Assembly (NCBI RefSeq): GCF_002934445.1
Contig: NZ_PTJE01000001.1
Location: 434,001 to 498,000 of the forward strand
DNA length: 64,000 nt
Direction: 5' to 3'
Source: Nonlabens xylanidelens
GTDB lineage: Bacteria; Bacteroidota; Bacteroidia; Flavobacteriales; Flavobacteriaceae
Below are positions 43,354 to 52,890 of this stretch, one piece after another. The notes under the pieces were generated by a model. The model worked only from the letters and a program-made list of their open reading frames with translations. It was not told the origin of the DNA and ran no database searches. Position 1 is the stretch's first letter; each line of letters starts with the position of its first letter. A program made the position numbers and the translations under genes.

Positions 43354-45087
43354 ATGAAAAAATTTATAACTGCAAAAAACCAAGCGCTTTTAGAAAACCA
43401 TCCTACGCTATGGAATACTAAAATAGTATGGATGCTAGCCATTTCTCTTATTTTACACATCTTGTTTTATTTACTAGGTTGTGTGGCGCTTATGAATCCT
43501 GAGTCTTTACAGAGATATAGTGCGATAGAAAACTTCTTTAGTAATGGGGTTATTCTTATATCTGTAATGGTAAGCATATTACTGCTTGTGTTATGGCTCA
43601 TTTCATTATTTAGAAATAATGCTTTTAAGAATTTTTATCCTAATAGCAGGGTAAAGCTATTTAAACAGTTTACTAGCTATTTTATCATATTTCTAGCGGC
43701 AACTACCTTTTACTATTCTTATACACTAGGTATGCAAACCTATGTCACATTAACGTATAATGATGTGCGCATGGAAAAGGATATAGCACTTACTAACGCT
43801 GCTGCACCGTTCTTCACTCACGATCTCTCTCGTTATGAACTGGACCAATTAAGAAATCCTAATCCTTTTGATAAATTATACTGTGCTACCGCAGTCAGTA
43901 CGGTAGATGTAGACCAACCTTATTTTGAATTTAAAGATAATTATTATCAGTTCTATAGTCTTAGAAAACAGGTTTACCCTATAGACAAATCTGTTGATCC
44001 TTATGATGTTACTGGTAACATACTCAATGAAACTAAAGACAATAAACAAATCTTTTATTTTAAAGATGAAGTCATAGATGTGAATCGTTATGTAAAAACT
44101 AGCGCACCTAGTTATTACAATTACAATAAGTTATTTTATAACGGTGAAGAAGATGAGTATAGTTCTTATGACTATCAATATAGAGATGACTATAATCCAT
44201 TTACTAAGATTACAAAGAAGCAAAAAGACTTCATAGAAAACCACCAAGCTTTTATTACCCAACATGATAAGGAAGCCTATAATAAATTATTAGGTGATTT
44301 TATAGAACTAGCAAGTGATTACAGTATATCGCATAACCTAACGACAAAGTCTTGGCTAGACATAGCTTATACAGAAAGTCCTTATGAGGTTAAGAAAATA
44401 ATATATGATGGCTCATATCCTTATAAACATAGCGTTTCTTATCAAGAAGAAAACGACTTTGTTATATATGAAAATTCTTTAAGATCGCGCACCTATTACC
44501 TAGACAGTAATTCTTTAAAGCAAGCTCTTAAAAACATAGATGAGATAAAAACGACTAACATATTTGAAGGTACCATCCATATCTTTTTATGGATGGCATT
44601 TTTCTTTGCTTGTATTGTCTTTATTTTCAGAACGACCAGTTTAAAATCTTTACTGTTTTCTATAGTAGCCAGTGTATTACTCGTGATATTAATAGGTCTG
44701 ATAGCAGCATTTTTTGGGTTTGTAGTTGATTACAGCTCGATGATACAGTATTTTGTTATGTATTTTACCTTAATACTAGGTACGTTGATACTTACAGTAG
44801 CCTTTTTAGGACTTTCTAAAGTAAATAAATTGATAGGTTCTATCTTTATGAACATTACCATAGTAGGGTTTGTACCTTATATCTTTTTGATATTAATAAT
44901 TATAGATACACATCAAAATGACTGGTGTGACTATCATTATGAACAATATAATACTGTCGATCCATGCCTAACCATTATGGACTATTTAGATATCTACTGG
45001 AGCTATGCATTACTAGCAGCTGGAGTATTATTTATATTCTTATACTGTAAGAATATTTTAAAATGGCGCGCACAACCAGATGGGTAG
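43354..45087 (+). CDS. ABC permease-like membrane protein with large Tyr-rich exterior domain
   Basis: This 577-residue protein has membrane helices near 28-48, 66-88 and 107-130, then an extracytoplasmic domain of about 270 residues unusually rich in Tyr and Asp (NYYQFYSLRKQVYP, DEYSSYDYQYRDDYNPF). Five further helices lie from about 405 to 567. It is co-transcribed with the ABC ATPase (12-bp gap) and is its likely membrane subunit. I do not recognise a transporter family. Export of a lipid, peptide or envelope component is plausible. Confidence 0.8.
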   Translation: MKKFITAKNQALLENHPTLWNTKIVWMLAISLILHILFYLLGCVALMNPESLQRYSAIENFFSNGVILISVMVSILLLVLWLISLFRNNAFKNFYPNSRVKLFKQFTSYFIIFLAATTFYYSYTLGMQTYVTLTYNDVRMEKDIALTNAAAPFFTHDLSRYELDQLRNPNPFDKLYCATAVSTVDVDQPYFEFKDNYYQFYSLRKQVYPIDKSVDPYDVTGNILNETKDNKQIFYFKDEVIDVNRYVKTSAPSYYNYNKLFYNGEEDEYSSYDYQYRDDYNPFTKITKKQKDFIENHQAFITQHDKEAYNKLLGDFIELASDYSISHNLTTKSWLDIAYTESPYEVKKIIYDGSYPYKHSVSYQEENDFVIYENSLRSRTYYLDSNSLKQALKNIDEIKTTNIFEGTIHIFLWMAFFFACIVFIFRTTSLKSLLFSIVASVLLVILIGLIAAFFGFVVDYSSMIQYFVMYFTLILGTLILTVAFLGLSKVNKLIGSIFMNITIVGFVPYIFLILIIIDTHQNDWCDYHYEQYNTVDPCLTIMDYLDIYWSYALLAAGVLFIFLYCKNILKWRAQPDG

Positions 45088-45108
45088 AGAAAAGTAAGAT
45101 GATGGTTC

Positions 45109-45124
45109 CGCTTTCGCGAAAGCG
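45109..45124. repeat. 16-bp palindrome copy 14 (exact, intergenic)
   Basis: Exact CGCTTTCGCGAAAGCG; the symmetry extends to 24 bp (45105-45128, arms GTTC/GAAC). It lies between convergent genes. Confidence 0.97.
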
Positions 45125-45156
45125 GAACTATTATCAACTATACACTCAATTTACAC

Positions 45157-45723
45157 CTATGAGATAGAAGTTTCTTTATATAATTTATCGAGAATAACTT
45201 GTTCTTTTTTGATATGATATCTAATAAAAAACAGCATCGCTATCGCAATGGGAATACTGGATATCCATGTGTAATTGAACCAAAAATGAGATAAGTTTTC
45301 TTTAAACGTAGGTATAAGCATTATAAAACCTAGCCAATAAACAACAAGAATAATAGGAGTCAACACTTTGTGTAATATTAACCTAGACCTGTAGTATTTT
45401 TCAATTGCGCTCTTATAATTGTTATAAGAATTATCTAGTGCTATTTTTGCTAATTTTTGTGTAGAGAAAAGTTCAGCAATCACTCGATAAGCTATTGATC
45501 CTACCATTAAAAACAAACCTACATAAAAGCTCACAGGCGCTGTGTAACCCACCCAAATAAGGTATGCAACAAGAACAGCAACCGTAGCTATTAAAACCGC
45601 TATAGTGATTCTATTTTTGTTTTTTAAGCGATTGACGCGATTAGATATAGTTGGCAACAGAGCCTCATCTATAGGTTCTTTATTCTGTGACCAAGAGTTT
45701 TGTATTTCTTCAAATGTTTTCAT
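45157..45723 (-). CDS. Four-helix membrane protein, possible anti-sigma factor
   Basis: This 188-residue protein has a cytoplasmic N-terminus (residues 1-36, KTFEEIQNSWSQNKEPIDEALL) followed by four membrane helices near 40-60, 66-85, 119-139 and 150-168, with a basic C-terminus. Its start overlaps the ECF sigma gene by 14 bp, the usual position of an anti-sigma factor. It is not a FecR-type protein. The anti-sigma role is inferred from position. Confidence 0.75.
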   Translation of the reverse strand: MKTFEEIQNSWSQNKEPIDEALLPTISNRVNRLKNKNRITIAVLIATVAVLVAYLIWVGYTAPVSFYVGLFLMVGSIAYRVIAELFSTQKLAKIALDNSYNNYKSAIEKYYRSRLILHKVLTPIILVVYWLGFIMLIPTFKENLSHFWFNYTWISSIPIAIAMLFFIRYHIKKEQVILDKLYKETSIS

Positions 45724-46210
45724 TATTTACGCATTTAGTTAGTTGTGTCTTAATACGATTTAATCGTGTTCTAAGAGCATTATGTTCTATTCCTATAATT
45801 AGAGCGATTTCCTTCTGAGGGATTCCTTCTAACTCAAGTAAAATAATCGATTGATTTTCTTTGGTTAATTGATAAATACAAGAATAAAGGCTTTTAAACT
45901 GCTGTTCTTTATCTATTGATTCAGATACAGTAGTATCTTTATCTAATATTTCTATGGAGGTTTTAATATATTTCTGGTGAGTACGTAATTGTTGTAAACA
46001 AGTATTTACTGTTATGCGGTATAGCCATGTAGATCTTTGTGAACCACCTTTGAAACTATCCCAATGCTGCCATACTTTGATAAATACCTCTTGCAGCAAA
46101 TCTTTTGCTACATGCTCGTCACCCTGTACATAACCCATGCATAGCCGCAGCACTTTATTATACTGCTCTCGATACAGTTTTTCAAAATCTATTTTAGAAT
46201 ATTTATTCAT
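45710..46210 (-). CDS. ECF-type RNA polymerase sigma factor
   Basis: This 166-residue protein has region 2 (YNKVLRLCMGYVQGDEHVAKDLLQEVFIKVWQHWDSFKGGSQRSTWLYRITVN) and region 4 (LELEGIPQKEIALIIGIEHNALRTRLNRIKTQL), in normal ECF order. Its ATG overlaps the stop of the upstream hydrolase gene (TAATG at 46208-46212). The downstream four-helix protein is the likely regulator. Its target promoter is not visible. Confidence 0.94.
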   Translation of the reverse strand: MNKYSKIDFEKLYREQYNKVLRLCMGYVQGDEHVAKDLLQEVFIKVWQHWDSFKGGSQRSTWLYRITVNTCLQQLRTHQKYIKTSIEILDKDTTVSESIDKEQQFKSLYSCIYQLTKENQSIILLELEGIPQKEIALIIGIEHNALRTRLNRIKTQLTKCVNNENI

Positions 46211-47052
46211 TAGACTAATATAAGTTGGAGTTGCTTTTGAAACCAGATAGGAGCATCTAACATTATAAAGTGCATCGCATCCTTATTAACAATTAAATTA
46301 TAACTACTTAGATTCTTATATTGGTTTTTATAAGTTTGAGTTGCTCCTTCTACTCCATATAATTTACCTGCTCCAAGAATAGTGACTGGTACAGTGATCT
46401 TGTTTAATAGGGGTCTCACATCTAGTTTTAAATAATCTGTAAAACCATATACATAAGTTTTGCGATCACAATTAAGTATGCTCTGCTTAATTTCAAGTTG
46501 GTGTTGAGAAGAGGTGACCATTCCTTGTGCCATACCCATAGCCATTTGCTCAAAAGCAGCATCTTCCATAGACAGCATGTTTTGATTATAAGGATTATCA
46601 TAGGTCATGCTTTCTGGTGAGAAATTAGGAAACATTAATGCTCCAGTACAAGGTAAACCATCTACTATAATAATTTCTTTGATTTTTAAATCTGACTGCG
46701 AGGCGAGCCATGTTGCAATAGTACCACCCATACTATGACCTACTATTACTAGTTGATCATTATCAATGGAATGTACATAGGCTTTTAAATCTTCTAATAT
46801 GGTAGGCAACCATGGAAAGTCTATAGGCTCGACTTTTCCAAAACCAGCATAATCAATGATATGACATTGGTTTGTTTTAGAAAATTGAGTTACTGTTGCG
46901 TCCCATACAGATGCATTACTTGCAAATCCAGGAAGAAATAGTACTGGATTCCCACTACCAGTAACGATAGGACTCACACTCTCTAATTGTGCACTAACTT
47001 GTTGAACAAAAAATAAAACAGCGATTAATGATAGTTTAAATAAAAATTTCAT
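46210..47052 (-). CDS. Secreted alpha/beta hydrolase
   Basis: This 280-residue protein has a signal peptide (residues 1-21, ending QVSAQ). The oxyanion region is VLFLPGFASNASVWD, the nucleophile elbow GHSMGGTIA and the late His in KDAMHFIMLDAP. It is exported to the periplasm or beyond; the substrate is unknown. It is translationally coupled to the ECF sigma gene, so the enzyme and its regulator share one transcript. The transcript probably starts just upstream of 47052. Confidence 0.87.
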   Translation of the reverse strand: MKFLFKLSLIAVLFFVQQVSAQLESVSPIVTGSGNPVLFLPGFASNASVWDATVTQFSKTNQCHIIDYAGFGKVEPIDFPWLPTILEDLKAYVHSIDNDQLVIVGHSMGGTIATWLASQSDLKIKEIIIVDGLPCTGALMFPNFSPESMTYDNPYNQNMLSMEDAAFEQMAMGMAQGMVTSSQHQLEIKQSILNCDRKTYVYGFTDYLKLDVRPLLNKITVPVTILGAGKLYGVEGATQTYKNQYKNLSSYNLIVNKDAMHFIMLDAPIWFQKQLQLILV

Positions 47053-47149
47053 GATTGGTATTTTAATGATTTATCCTTTAGATACAAAATCACCAAAATG
47101 TTACATCAATATCTACATTATTTTACTATTTAAAATTCCAGCCATTAAA

Positions 47150-47182
47150 AAACCCTTTCAGAATAATATTCTGAAAGGGTTT
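47150..47182 (-). terminator. Terminator of the ATP synthase operon
   Basis: A perfect 16-bp stem, AAACCCTTTCAGAATA and its complement around a single A, 48 bp beyond the atpG stop. On the minus strand a run of six T follows. Confidence 0.92.
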
Positions 47183-47229
47183 ATTTATGTCACTCCGGTT
47201 ATGGAGATTCCTGCTTTAGTAGGAATTAA

Positions 47230-48105
47230 TTAGTTATTCAATGCTTCAGCACCACCTACGATCTCAAGGATCTCGTTAGTAATAGCTGCCTGACGTGCTT
47301 TGTTATACGTTAGTTTTAATTGATCTCTCAATTCTGTTGCATTATCAGTTGCTTTGTGCATAGCTGTCATACGTGCACCGTGCTCACTAGCCCAAGAATC
47401 ACGCACTCCTTTGTACAATTGCATCTTTAATGACTTAGGAATTAACTCTTCAATGATTTCTTCCTTAGAAGGCTCAAAAATATAGTCCAGTTCCTTTTGT
47501 TCTTGAATCGCTTCTTCATCCTTAGCTACTGGCTTAAGAGGTAAGAAATCTTCAGTTCTTACTATTTGAGTAGCAGCATTTTTAAAACTGTTATAAACGA
47601 TAACGATTTTATCAAACTCTCCAGTAACAAATAATTCCATCAACTCTTCAGCGATTACTGCAACATTATCATAAGATATGTCATCAAATAAATCACTTTT
47701 ATTAGATTGAACAGGAGATGCTTTACTTACAAAATCATTTGCTTTTTTTCCTATAGCCATATAAGAAACTGCAACACCTTTTAATTCTTCCTGATTTAAA
47801 CGAGTCAGTTCTTTAATGATGTTAGAGTTAAAAGCACCTGCAAGACCACGGTTAGAAGTAATAGCAACTACTAGTGCTTTATTTACCTCACGTTGTTCTG
47901 CAAATTTACTACCTGCATCGCCTTCCATAGTCGAACTAAGACTTTGAAGAATTTCAGTAAGCTTATCAGAATAAGGACGCATTGCAGTAATAGCATCTTG
48001 TGCTTTTTTAAGCTTTGCCGCACTCACCATCTTCATAGCAGATGTAATCTGCATGGTAGATGATACTGACGATATTCTGTTTCTTATTTCCTTAAGGTTT
48101 GCCAT
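47230..48105 (-). CDS. atpG: ATP synthase F1 gamma subunit
   Basis: This 291-residue protein has the gamma start ANLKEIRNRISSVSSTMQITSAMKMVSAAKLKKA and end ELRDQLKLTYNKARQAAITNEILEIVGGAEAL. It forms the rotating central shaft. It is the last gene of the operon, separated from atpA by 69 bp with a long hairpin. Confidence 0.97.
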   Translation of the reverse strand: MANLKEIRNRISSVSSTMQITSAMKMVSAAKLKKAQDAITAMRPYSDKLTEILQSLSSTMEGDAGSKFAEQREVNKALVVAITSNRGLAGAFNSNIIKELTRLNQEELKGVAVSYMAIGKKANDFVSKASPVQSNKSDLFDDISYDNVAVIAEELMELFVTGEFDKIVIVYNSFKNAATQIVRTEDFLPLKPVAKDEEAIQEQKELDYIFEPSKEEIIEELIPKSLKMQLYKGVRDSWASEHGARMTAMHKATDNATELRDQLKLTYNKARQAAITNEILEIVGGAEALNN

Positions 48106-48130
48106 AATTTGTTAGAAGTTAGATTTTAGG

Positions 48131-48164
48131 GTTAGAGATGAGAAACAAATTTCTCATCTCTAAC
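48131..48164. promoter_or_regulatory. Long hairpin between atpA and atpG
   Basis: GTTAGAGATGAGAAA (48131-48145) pairs perfectly with 48150-48164 around CAAA. A second pair, TTAGAAGTTA (48112-48121) with TAACTTCTAA (48161-48170), competes with the first. No T run follows, so it looks like an mRNA stability or processing element rather than a terminator. Confidence 0.7.
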
Positions 48165-48174
48165 TTCTAAGTTC

Positions 48175-49749
48175 TTAGTATCTACTAGAAAGATCTTTTG
48201 CTACTGCTGTAAGTGTATCAATCACCTCGTCAGTAAGCTTTCCAGCTTTAAGAGTATCTAGAGTACCTCTATGCTTTGCATTAAGAAGTTCTAGGTAGTC
48301 TCTTTCAAATTCTTTTACTTTCTCAATAGGCACATTTCTTAACAAGTTCTTAGAACCTGCATAGATAATTGCGATTTGATTTTCAACAGGGTAAGGATTG
48401 TTTTGACCTTGTTTAAGGATCTCTACGTTTCTCTTACCTTTTTCGATAATACTTAAAGTAGCTGCATCTAGATCAGAACCAAATTTTGCAAATGCTTCTA
48501 ATTCACGATAAGCTGCTTGATCTAGCTTTAAAGTACCAGATACTTTTTTCATCGATTTGATTTGTGCATTACCACCTACACGAGATACCGAGATACCTAC
48601 GTTAATTGCTGGACGTACACCAGAGTTAAACAAATCACCATCTAAGAAAATCTGTCCATCTGTAATAGAAATAACGTTAGTTGGGATATATGCAGATACA
48701 TCACCAGCTTGCGTTTCAATAATAGGAAGTGCCGTAAGAGATCCACCACCTTTTACGATAGGCTTTAAACTCTCCGGTAAATCATTCATACTTGCAGCAA
48801 TTTCATCATTATTGATAACCTTTGCAGCACGCTCTAATAATCTAGAGTGTAAGAAGAATACATCTCCAGGATACGCCTCACGTCCTGGTGGACGACGTAG
48901 TAAAAGAGATACCTCACGGTAAGCAACTGCTTGCTTTGATAAATCATCATAAATAATAAGTGCAGGACGACCAGTATCACGGAAATACTCACCTATCGCT
49001 GCTCCAGCAAACGGTGCATATACTTGCATCGGTGCAGGATCAGATGCATTTGCAGCAACTATAGTTGTATAAGCAAGTGCTCCAGCCTCTTCTAGTACTT
49101 TAGAAATAAGTGCCACGTTAGACGCTTTTTGTCCTATCGCAACATATATACAATATACTGGTTCCCCAGCATCATAAAATTCTTTTTGGTTGATAATCGT
49201 ATCGATACAAACGGTAGATTTACCAGTCTGACGGTCACCGATTACAAGCTCACGCTGTCCACGACCTACAGGAATCATTGCATCAATAGATTTGATACCA
49301 GTTTGCATAGGTTCTGTAACTGGCTCACGATATACTACTCCAGGTGCTTTACGCTCAAGAGGCATTTCATAAAGATCACCTTCTATAGGACCTTTACCAT
49401 CGATAGGCTCTCCTAGTGTATTAACTACACGACCTACGATTCCTTCACCTACTTTAAGGGAAGCAATACGCTCAGTACGTTTTACAGTATCACCTTCTTT
49501 GATACTTGTAGATTTACCTAGAAGTACAACACCTACGTTATCTTCTTCAAGGTTAAGAACGATTCCTTCTAGTCCACTTTCAAAAGAAACAAGTTCTCCA
49601 TATTGTGCGTTAGAAAGACCGTAAACACGTGCGATACCATCACCTACGGTAAGTACGGTTCCCACTTCATCAAGAGATGCAGTTGCATCAAAACCTGATA
49701 ATTGTTGCTTAAGTATTGCAGATACTTCTGCTGGATTTACTTCTGCCAT
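48175..49749 (-). CDS. atpA: ATP synthase F1 alpha subunit
   Basis: This 524-residue protein has the P-loop GDRQTGKST (about residue 171), the [14 protein letters not shown] signature and the arginine-finger region, all in order. The subunit occurs in three copies and forms the catalytic ring with beta, which is not encoded here. Confidence 0.98.
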   Translation of the reverse strand: MAEVNPAEVSAILKQQLSGFDATASLDEVGTVLTVGDGIARVYGLSNAQYGELVSFESGLEGIVLNLEEDNVGVVLLGKSTSIKEGDTVKRTERIASLKVGEGIVGRVVNTLGEPIDGKGPIEGDLYEMPLERKAPGVVYREPVTEPMQTGIKSIDAMIPVGRGQRELVIGDRQTGKSTVCIDTIINQKEFYDAGEPVYCIYVAIGQKASNVALISKVLEEAGALAYTTIVAANASDPAPMQVYAPFAGAAIGEYFRDTGRPALIIYDDLSKQAVAYREVSLLLRRPPGREAYPGDVFFLHSRLLERAAKVINNDEIAASMNDLPESLKPIVKGGGSLTALPIIETQAGDVSAYIPTNVISITDGQIFLDGDLFNSGVRPAINVGISVSRVGGNAQIKSMKKVSGTLKLDQAAYRELEAFAKFGSDLDAATLSIIEKGKRNVEILKQGQNNPYPVENQIAIIYAGSKNLLRNVPIEKVKEFERDYLELLNAKHRGTLDTLKAGKLTDEVIDTLTAVAKDLSSRY

Positions 49750-49810
49750 GTTCTTATTTTTATACTTGTTTCAATGATCCTTTTACAGATCGTATTGTTT
49801 GTTATGATAT

Positions 49811-49826
49811 CGCTTTCGCGAAAGCG
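49811..49826. repeat. 16-bp palindrome copy 15 (exact, atpH-atpA gap)
   Basis: Exact CGCTTTCGCGAAAGCG in the 95-bp gap between atpH and atpA, inside the operon. It cannot be an efficient terminator. Confidence 0.97.
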
Positions 49827-49844
49827 GAAAACTTTTAAACCTTA

Positions 49845-50381
49845 CTAGTTAGTAGCAAATGTTCTTTTAAGTTCACCAAATTTATTCTGTACACTTGCGT
49901 TTATCTCTCTATCACCTACCCTAAGGACAAAACCTCCTAATATAGATGGATCGATAACTTTTTCAAGTGTTACTTCTTTTCCTGCAAGTTCCTTAGCCTT
50001 AGCTAGTACTTTATTCTCCAGATCTGCACTGATTTCTACAGCAGTAGTTACCGTTGCGATCTCACGTTTATTCATTTCTTCAAAACGTAATATATAACTT
50101 GTTGCTACATCTAGAAGAATATCAGCACGTTTGTTTCTTACTAAAAGGTCAAAAGTACTCATGGTTATCGCACCAGTATCTTTAAATACCTGACGTAAAC
50201 CATCTCGTTTTTGAACATCTTTTATGATAGGACTCACTAAAAAGTTACGTAATTCCTTGTTTTCAGAAACAGTCACAAGGATGCTTTTCATATCTTCATT
50301 AACAGCAGCAGCCTCATTCTTATCGACAGCTAGTGATAGAATGGCCTTTGAGTAACGTGATGCAGCTCTTGATAATTTCAT
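49845..50381 (-). CDS. atpH: ATP synthase F1 delta subunit
   Basis: This 178-residue protein has the delta pattern AASRYSKAILSLAVDKN at the start and DPSILGGFVLRVGDREINASVQNKFGEL at the end. It joins the F1 head to the peripheral stalk. It lies 5 bp after atpF. Confidence 0.96.
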   Translation of the reverse strand: MKLSRAASRYSKAILSLAVDKNEAAAVNEDMKSILVTVSENKELRNFLVSPIIKDVQKRDGLRQVFKDTGAITMSTFDLLVRNKRADILLDVATSYILRFEEMNKREIATVTTAVEISADLENKVLAKAKELAGKEVTLEKVIDPSILGGFVLRVGDREINASVQNKFGELKRTFATN

Positions 50382-50386
50382 AGTTT

Positions 50387-50881
50387 CTAAATATTTGCTT
50401 CAGCAAGCATTTTATCGATAAGTGCTAATTGTGCGTCTTTCTCAGAAAGCTCTTTACGAGTTACTTTCTCAGCAATATCTAGAGAAAGGTCAGCTACTTG
50501 AGATTTAATATCTGCAAGAGCAGCTTTTTTCTCAGATTCTATAGCTTCTTGAGCACTAGCAATAATCTTATCTGCTTTTTCTTGAGCCTGACCAGCAGCA
50601 TCTGCTATCATTTGCTCTTTAATCTCACGTGCATCTTTAAGCATCTCATCTCTTTGAGCACGAGCATCTTGAGCAGCAGCTTCATTAGAAGCTTCTAATC
50701 TTGCCATTTCTAGCTTTGCATTTTCAGCAGCTTTAAGAGCGCTTTCTATACCTTCTTCACGCTCACTTAAAGCACTAAGAATAGGTTTCCAGGCAAATTT
50801 ACCTAGCAATACAATAAGAATGATCAAAATGATCGCTTGCATAAAAAACAAGCCAGGTGAAAAATCTTCTAATAAATTCAT
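50387..50881 (-). CDS. atpF: ATP synthase F0 b subunit
   Basis: This 164-residue protein has one N-terminal membrane helix (residues 11-28, LFFMQAIILIILIVLLGKFAW) followed by a long Ala- and Glu-rich coiled coil that forms the peripheral stalk. It is a single b gene, with no b-prime partner. Confidence 0.96.
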   Translation of the reverse strand: MNLLEDFSPGLFFMQAIILIILIVLLGKFAWKPILSALSEREEGIESALKAAENAKLEMARLEASNEAAAQDARAQRDEMLKDAREIKEQMIADAAGQAQEKADKIIASAQEAIESEKKAALADIKSQVADLSLDIAEKVTRKELSEKDAQLALIDKMLAEANI

Positions 50882-50980
50882 TATTCTACTTTAAAATACT
50901 AATTTTTAATTTTTAAAAACACTACCTGTAACCAACCGTTACAGGTAAGTGTTCTTTTTGTAAAATGTTATCGTTAGATA

Positions 50981-51178
50981 TTAACTACCTAAGATAAGTG
51001 CTCCAAATGCAAGCCCTTCAAGAAGTGCTCCAATGATGATCATTGCTGTTTGGATTTTTCCTGCTGCTTCTGGTTGACGAGCAATAGCTTCCATTGCTTT
51101 TCCACCAATTTGACCAAGACCAAGACCTCCACCGATTACGATAAGACCTGCACCAACTAAATTAAGAGTTCCCTCCAT
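50981..51178 (-). CDS. atpE: ATP synthase F0 c subunit
   Basis: This 65-residue hairpin of two membrane helices has the loop ARQPEA and the ion-binding Glu54 (GALLEGLAFG). The flanking Gly and Leu, and the lack of the Gln...Glu-Ser-Thr sodium signature, point to proton coupling. Confidence 0.96.
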   Translation of the reverse strand: MEGTLNLVGAGLIVIGGGLGLGQIGGKAMEAIARQPEAAGKIQTAMIIIGALLEGLAFGALILGS

Positions 51179-51209
51179 GATTATTGAAATTAAAAATTAA
51201 ACAAAAAAA

Positions 51210-52400
51210 TTAAATAAAACGTTCTCTTACTTCATCTACATCATCTTCTTCTGTACCGGCATGCTCATGGTGATCATGCTCTGCAACTGCCATACCTATA
51301 AATAGTGATGACAACATGGTAAAGATAAACGCTTGTAGAAAAGCAACTAATACTTCTATTACTGATATAAATAAGGTAAGCACAACAGATAATCCTGTAG
51401 AACCTACTGCTCCAAACTGAGCTTTAAGTGTAATCATTAATGCGATAAGACTCATCACAACAAAGTGACCTGCAGTTATGTTTGCAAAAAGACGTATCAA
51501 TAGTGAAAATGGTTTTGTGAAAATTCCTAATAACTCTATAGGAATTAAAACTATCTTCATTAAAACTGGCACATCTGGCATCCAGAAAATGTGTTTCCAG
51601 TAATCTTTGTTTGCACTAAATTGTACAATAAAGAAGGTAAACAAAGCTAAACAAGAAGTAATAGCGATCTGACCTGTAATGTTAAAACCGAATGGTGTAA
51701 GACCTAAAAGGTTAGAAATCCAGATTAAGAAAAATACCGTTAATAAATAAGGCATGAATTTTTTGTACTTGTTCTCTCCTATGTTAGGACGAGCAATCTC
51801 ATCTCTTACATAAAGAACTAAAGGTTCTAAAACACGACCTACACCTGTAGGAATACTTTTAGTCTTGTACTGTCTCGCTAGAGAACGGAATAACAAGAAA
51901 ATAATTAAACCTACTGCTAGTAAACCAAAAACAGATTTAGTAATAGAAAAATCAAACACCTTGTGAGCATTTGAAGGATGGTGATCACCATCATAACTTA
52001 CCGCTGCAGCACCAGATTCTAATTCATAAATCTTACTGTGTAGTTTAAAGAATGTAGCGTCACCTTCTTTTACAAGAACCTGAGCATTATCATCATGATG
52101 AAATTTTGATGATAAGAAAAATTTAGGACCTGCACTAGACCATACCATAACTGGTAAAGGGAAACCTATGTGCTTGCGCTCATTTGCATCATTTGTGTAA
52201 GAAAATAAATGAAAATCGTGAGAGTCTTGTAAGTGATGTTCTATATAAGACTTGATCTCTTCTTTTGTATTCACTTTTCCACCATCGGCAACCACCTGTT
52301 CATGATGATCAACATCACCATGGTTATCCTGTGCTTGTGCTGTTGCAAAAGCTGTTAGGATTAAAGCAAAAAAAGCTGTTTTTAAGTACGCTGTAAACAT
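51210..52400 (-). CDS. atpB: ATP synthase F0 a subunit, signal-peptide form
   Basis: This protein has about 396 residues from ATG 52398-52400; a GTG nine bases upstream is less likely. It has an N-terminal signal peptide (ending TAQAQ) and an extra His- and Asp-rich periplasmic domain of about 150 residues, as in Bacteroidetes a subunits. Five to six helices follow, with the essential Arg in LIRLFANITAGH. It forms the proton half-channels. The His-rich tail (EHDHHEHAG) is a possible metal or pH sensor. Confidence 0.95.
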   Translation of the reverse strand: MFTAYLKTAFFALILTAFATAQAQDNHGDVDHHEQVVADGGKVNTKEEIKSYIEHHLQDSHDFHLFSYTNDANERKHIGFPLPVMVWSSAGPKFFLSSKFHHDDNAQVLVKEGDATFFKLHSKIYELESGAAAVSYDGDHHPSNAHKVFDFSITKSVFGLLAVGLIIFLLFRSLARQYKTKSIPTGVGRVLEPLVLYVRDEIARPNIGENKYKKFMPYLLTVFFLIWISNLLGLTPFGFNITGQIAITSCLALFTFFIVQFSANKDYWKHIFWMPDVPVLMKIVLIPIELLGIFTKPFSLLIRLFANITAGHFVVMSLIALMITLKAQFGAVGSTGLSVVLTLFISVIEVLVAFLQAFIFTMLSSLFIGMAVAEHDHHEHAGTEEDDVDEVRERFI

Positions 52401-52524
52401 GTAAATCACCTTAAAAAGTTAGGTCTTTTAATTCGGCTGCAAATGTATGACAAAAAAACGTGTAAAAACATAGCTTTTAAAAGTTAATTTTTTCACGATT
52501 TTTAAAGAGGTTTTTAACCGCCAA

Positions 52525-52890
52525 TTAATTCTTATTAAGCCACTTAATAACAATTGCCGCTTCCATAAATAAAAAGATAAAGTATGGTACTAGAAAGCCT
52601 AGTAACTCTACCTTAGATAATTTAGGATCATCACTCAATAATTCAGGGAATAAAAGAAACACTACACCGAACTTTACAAACACTAGAGCTAAGAATGAAA
52701 AGCCTAATTTATCAGGCACTAAACCAAAAACATATTTCAACGCACTCACTGTTATAAACGTCGCTGCACCTAAAAATGAATAAGTTTTAATTAAAGAAAT
52801 CGCAGGGTCTTCTACTATAAGGTAATGTGCACCATAAAAAACGGCTGTTAATAATAAGACTACAAGAAATGTTTTAAGATAAAAATTCAC
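52525..52890 (-). CDS. Membrane protein in the AtpI position (DUF6168-like)
   Basis: This 121-residue protein starts with GTG (52888-52890), because no in-frame ATG precedes the first helix. It has four membrane helices near 6-24, 33-52, 60-80 and 95-113. It sits just before atpB, where AtpI/AtpZ-type assembly factors are usually found; the sequence resembles DUF6168 (from memory). An F0 assembly role is inferred from position. Confidence 0.75.
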   Translation of the reverse strand: MNFYLKTFLVVLLLTAVFYGAHYLIVEDPAISLIKTYSFLGAATFITVSALKYVFGLVPDKLGFSFLALVFVKFGVVFLLFPELLSDDPKLSKVELLGFLVPYFIFLFMEAAIVIKWLNKN

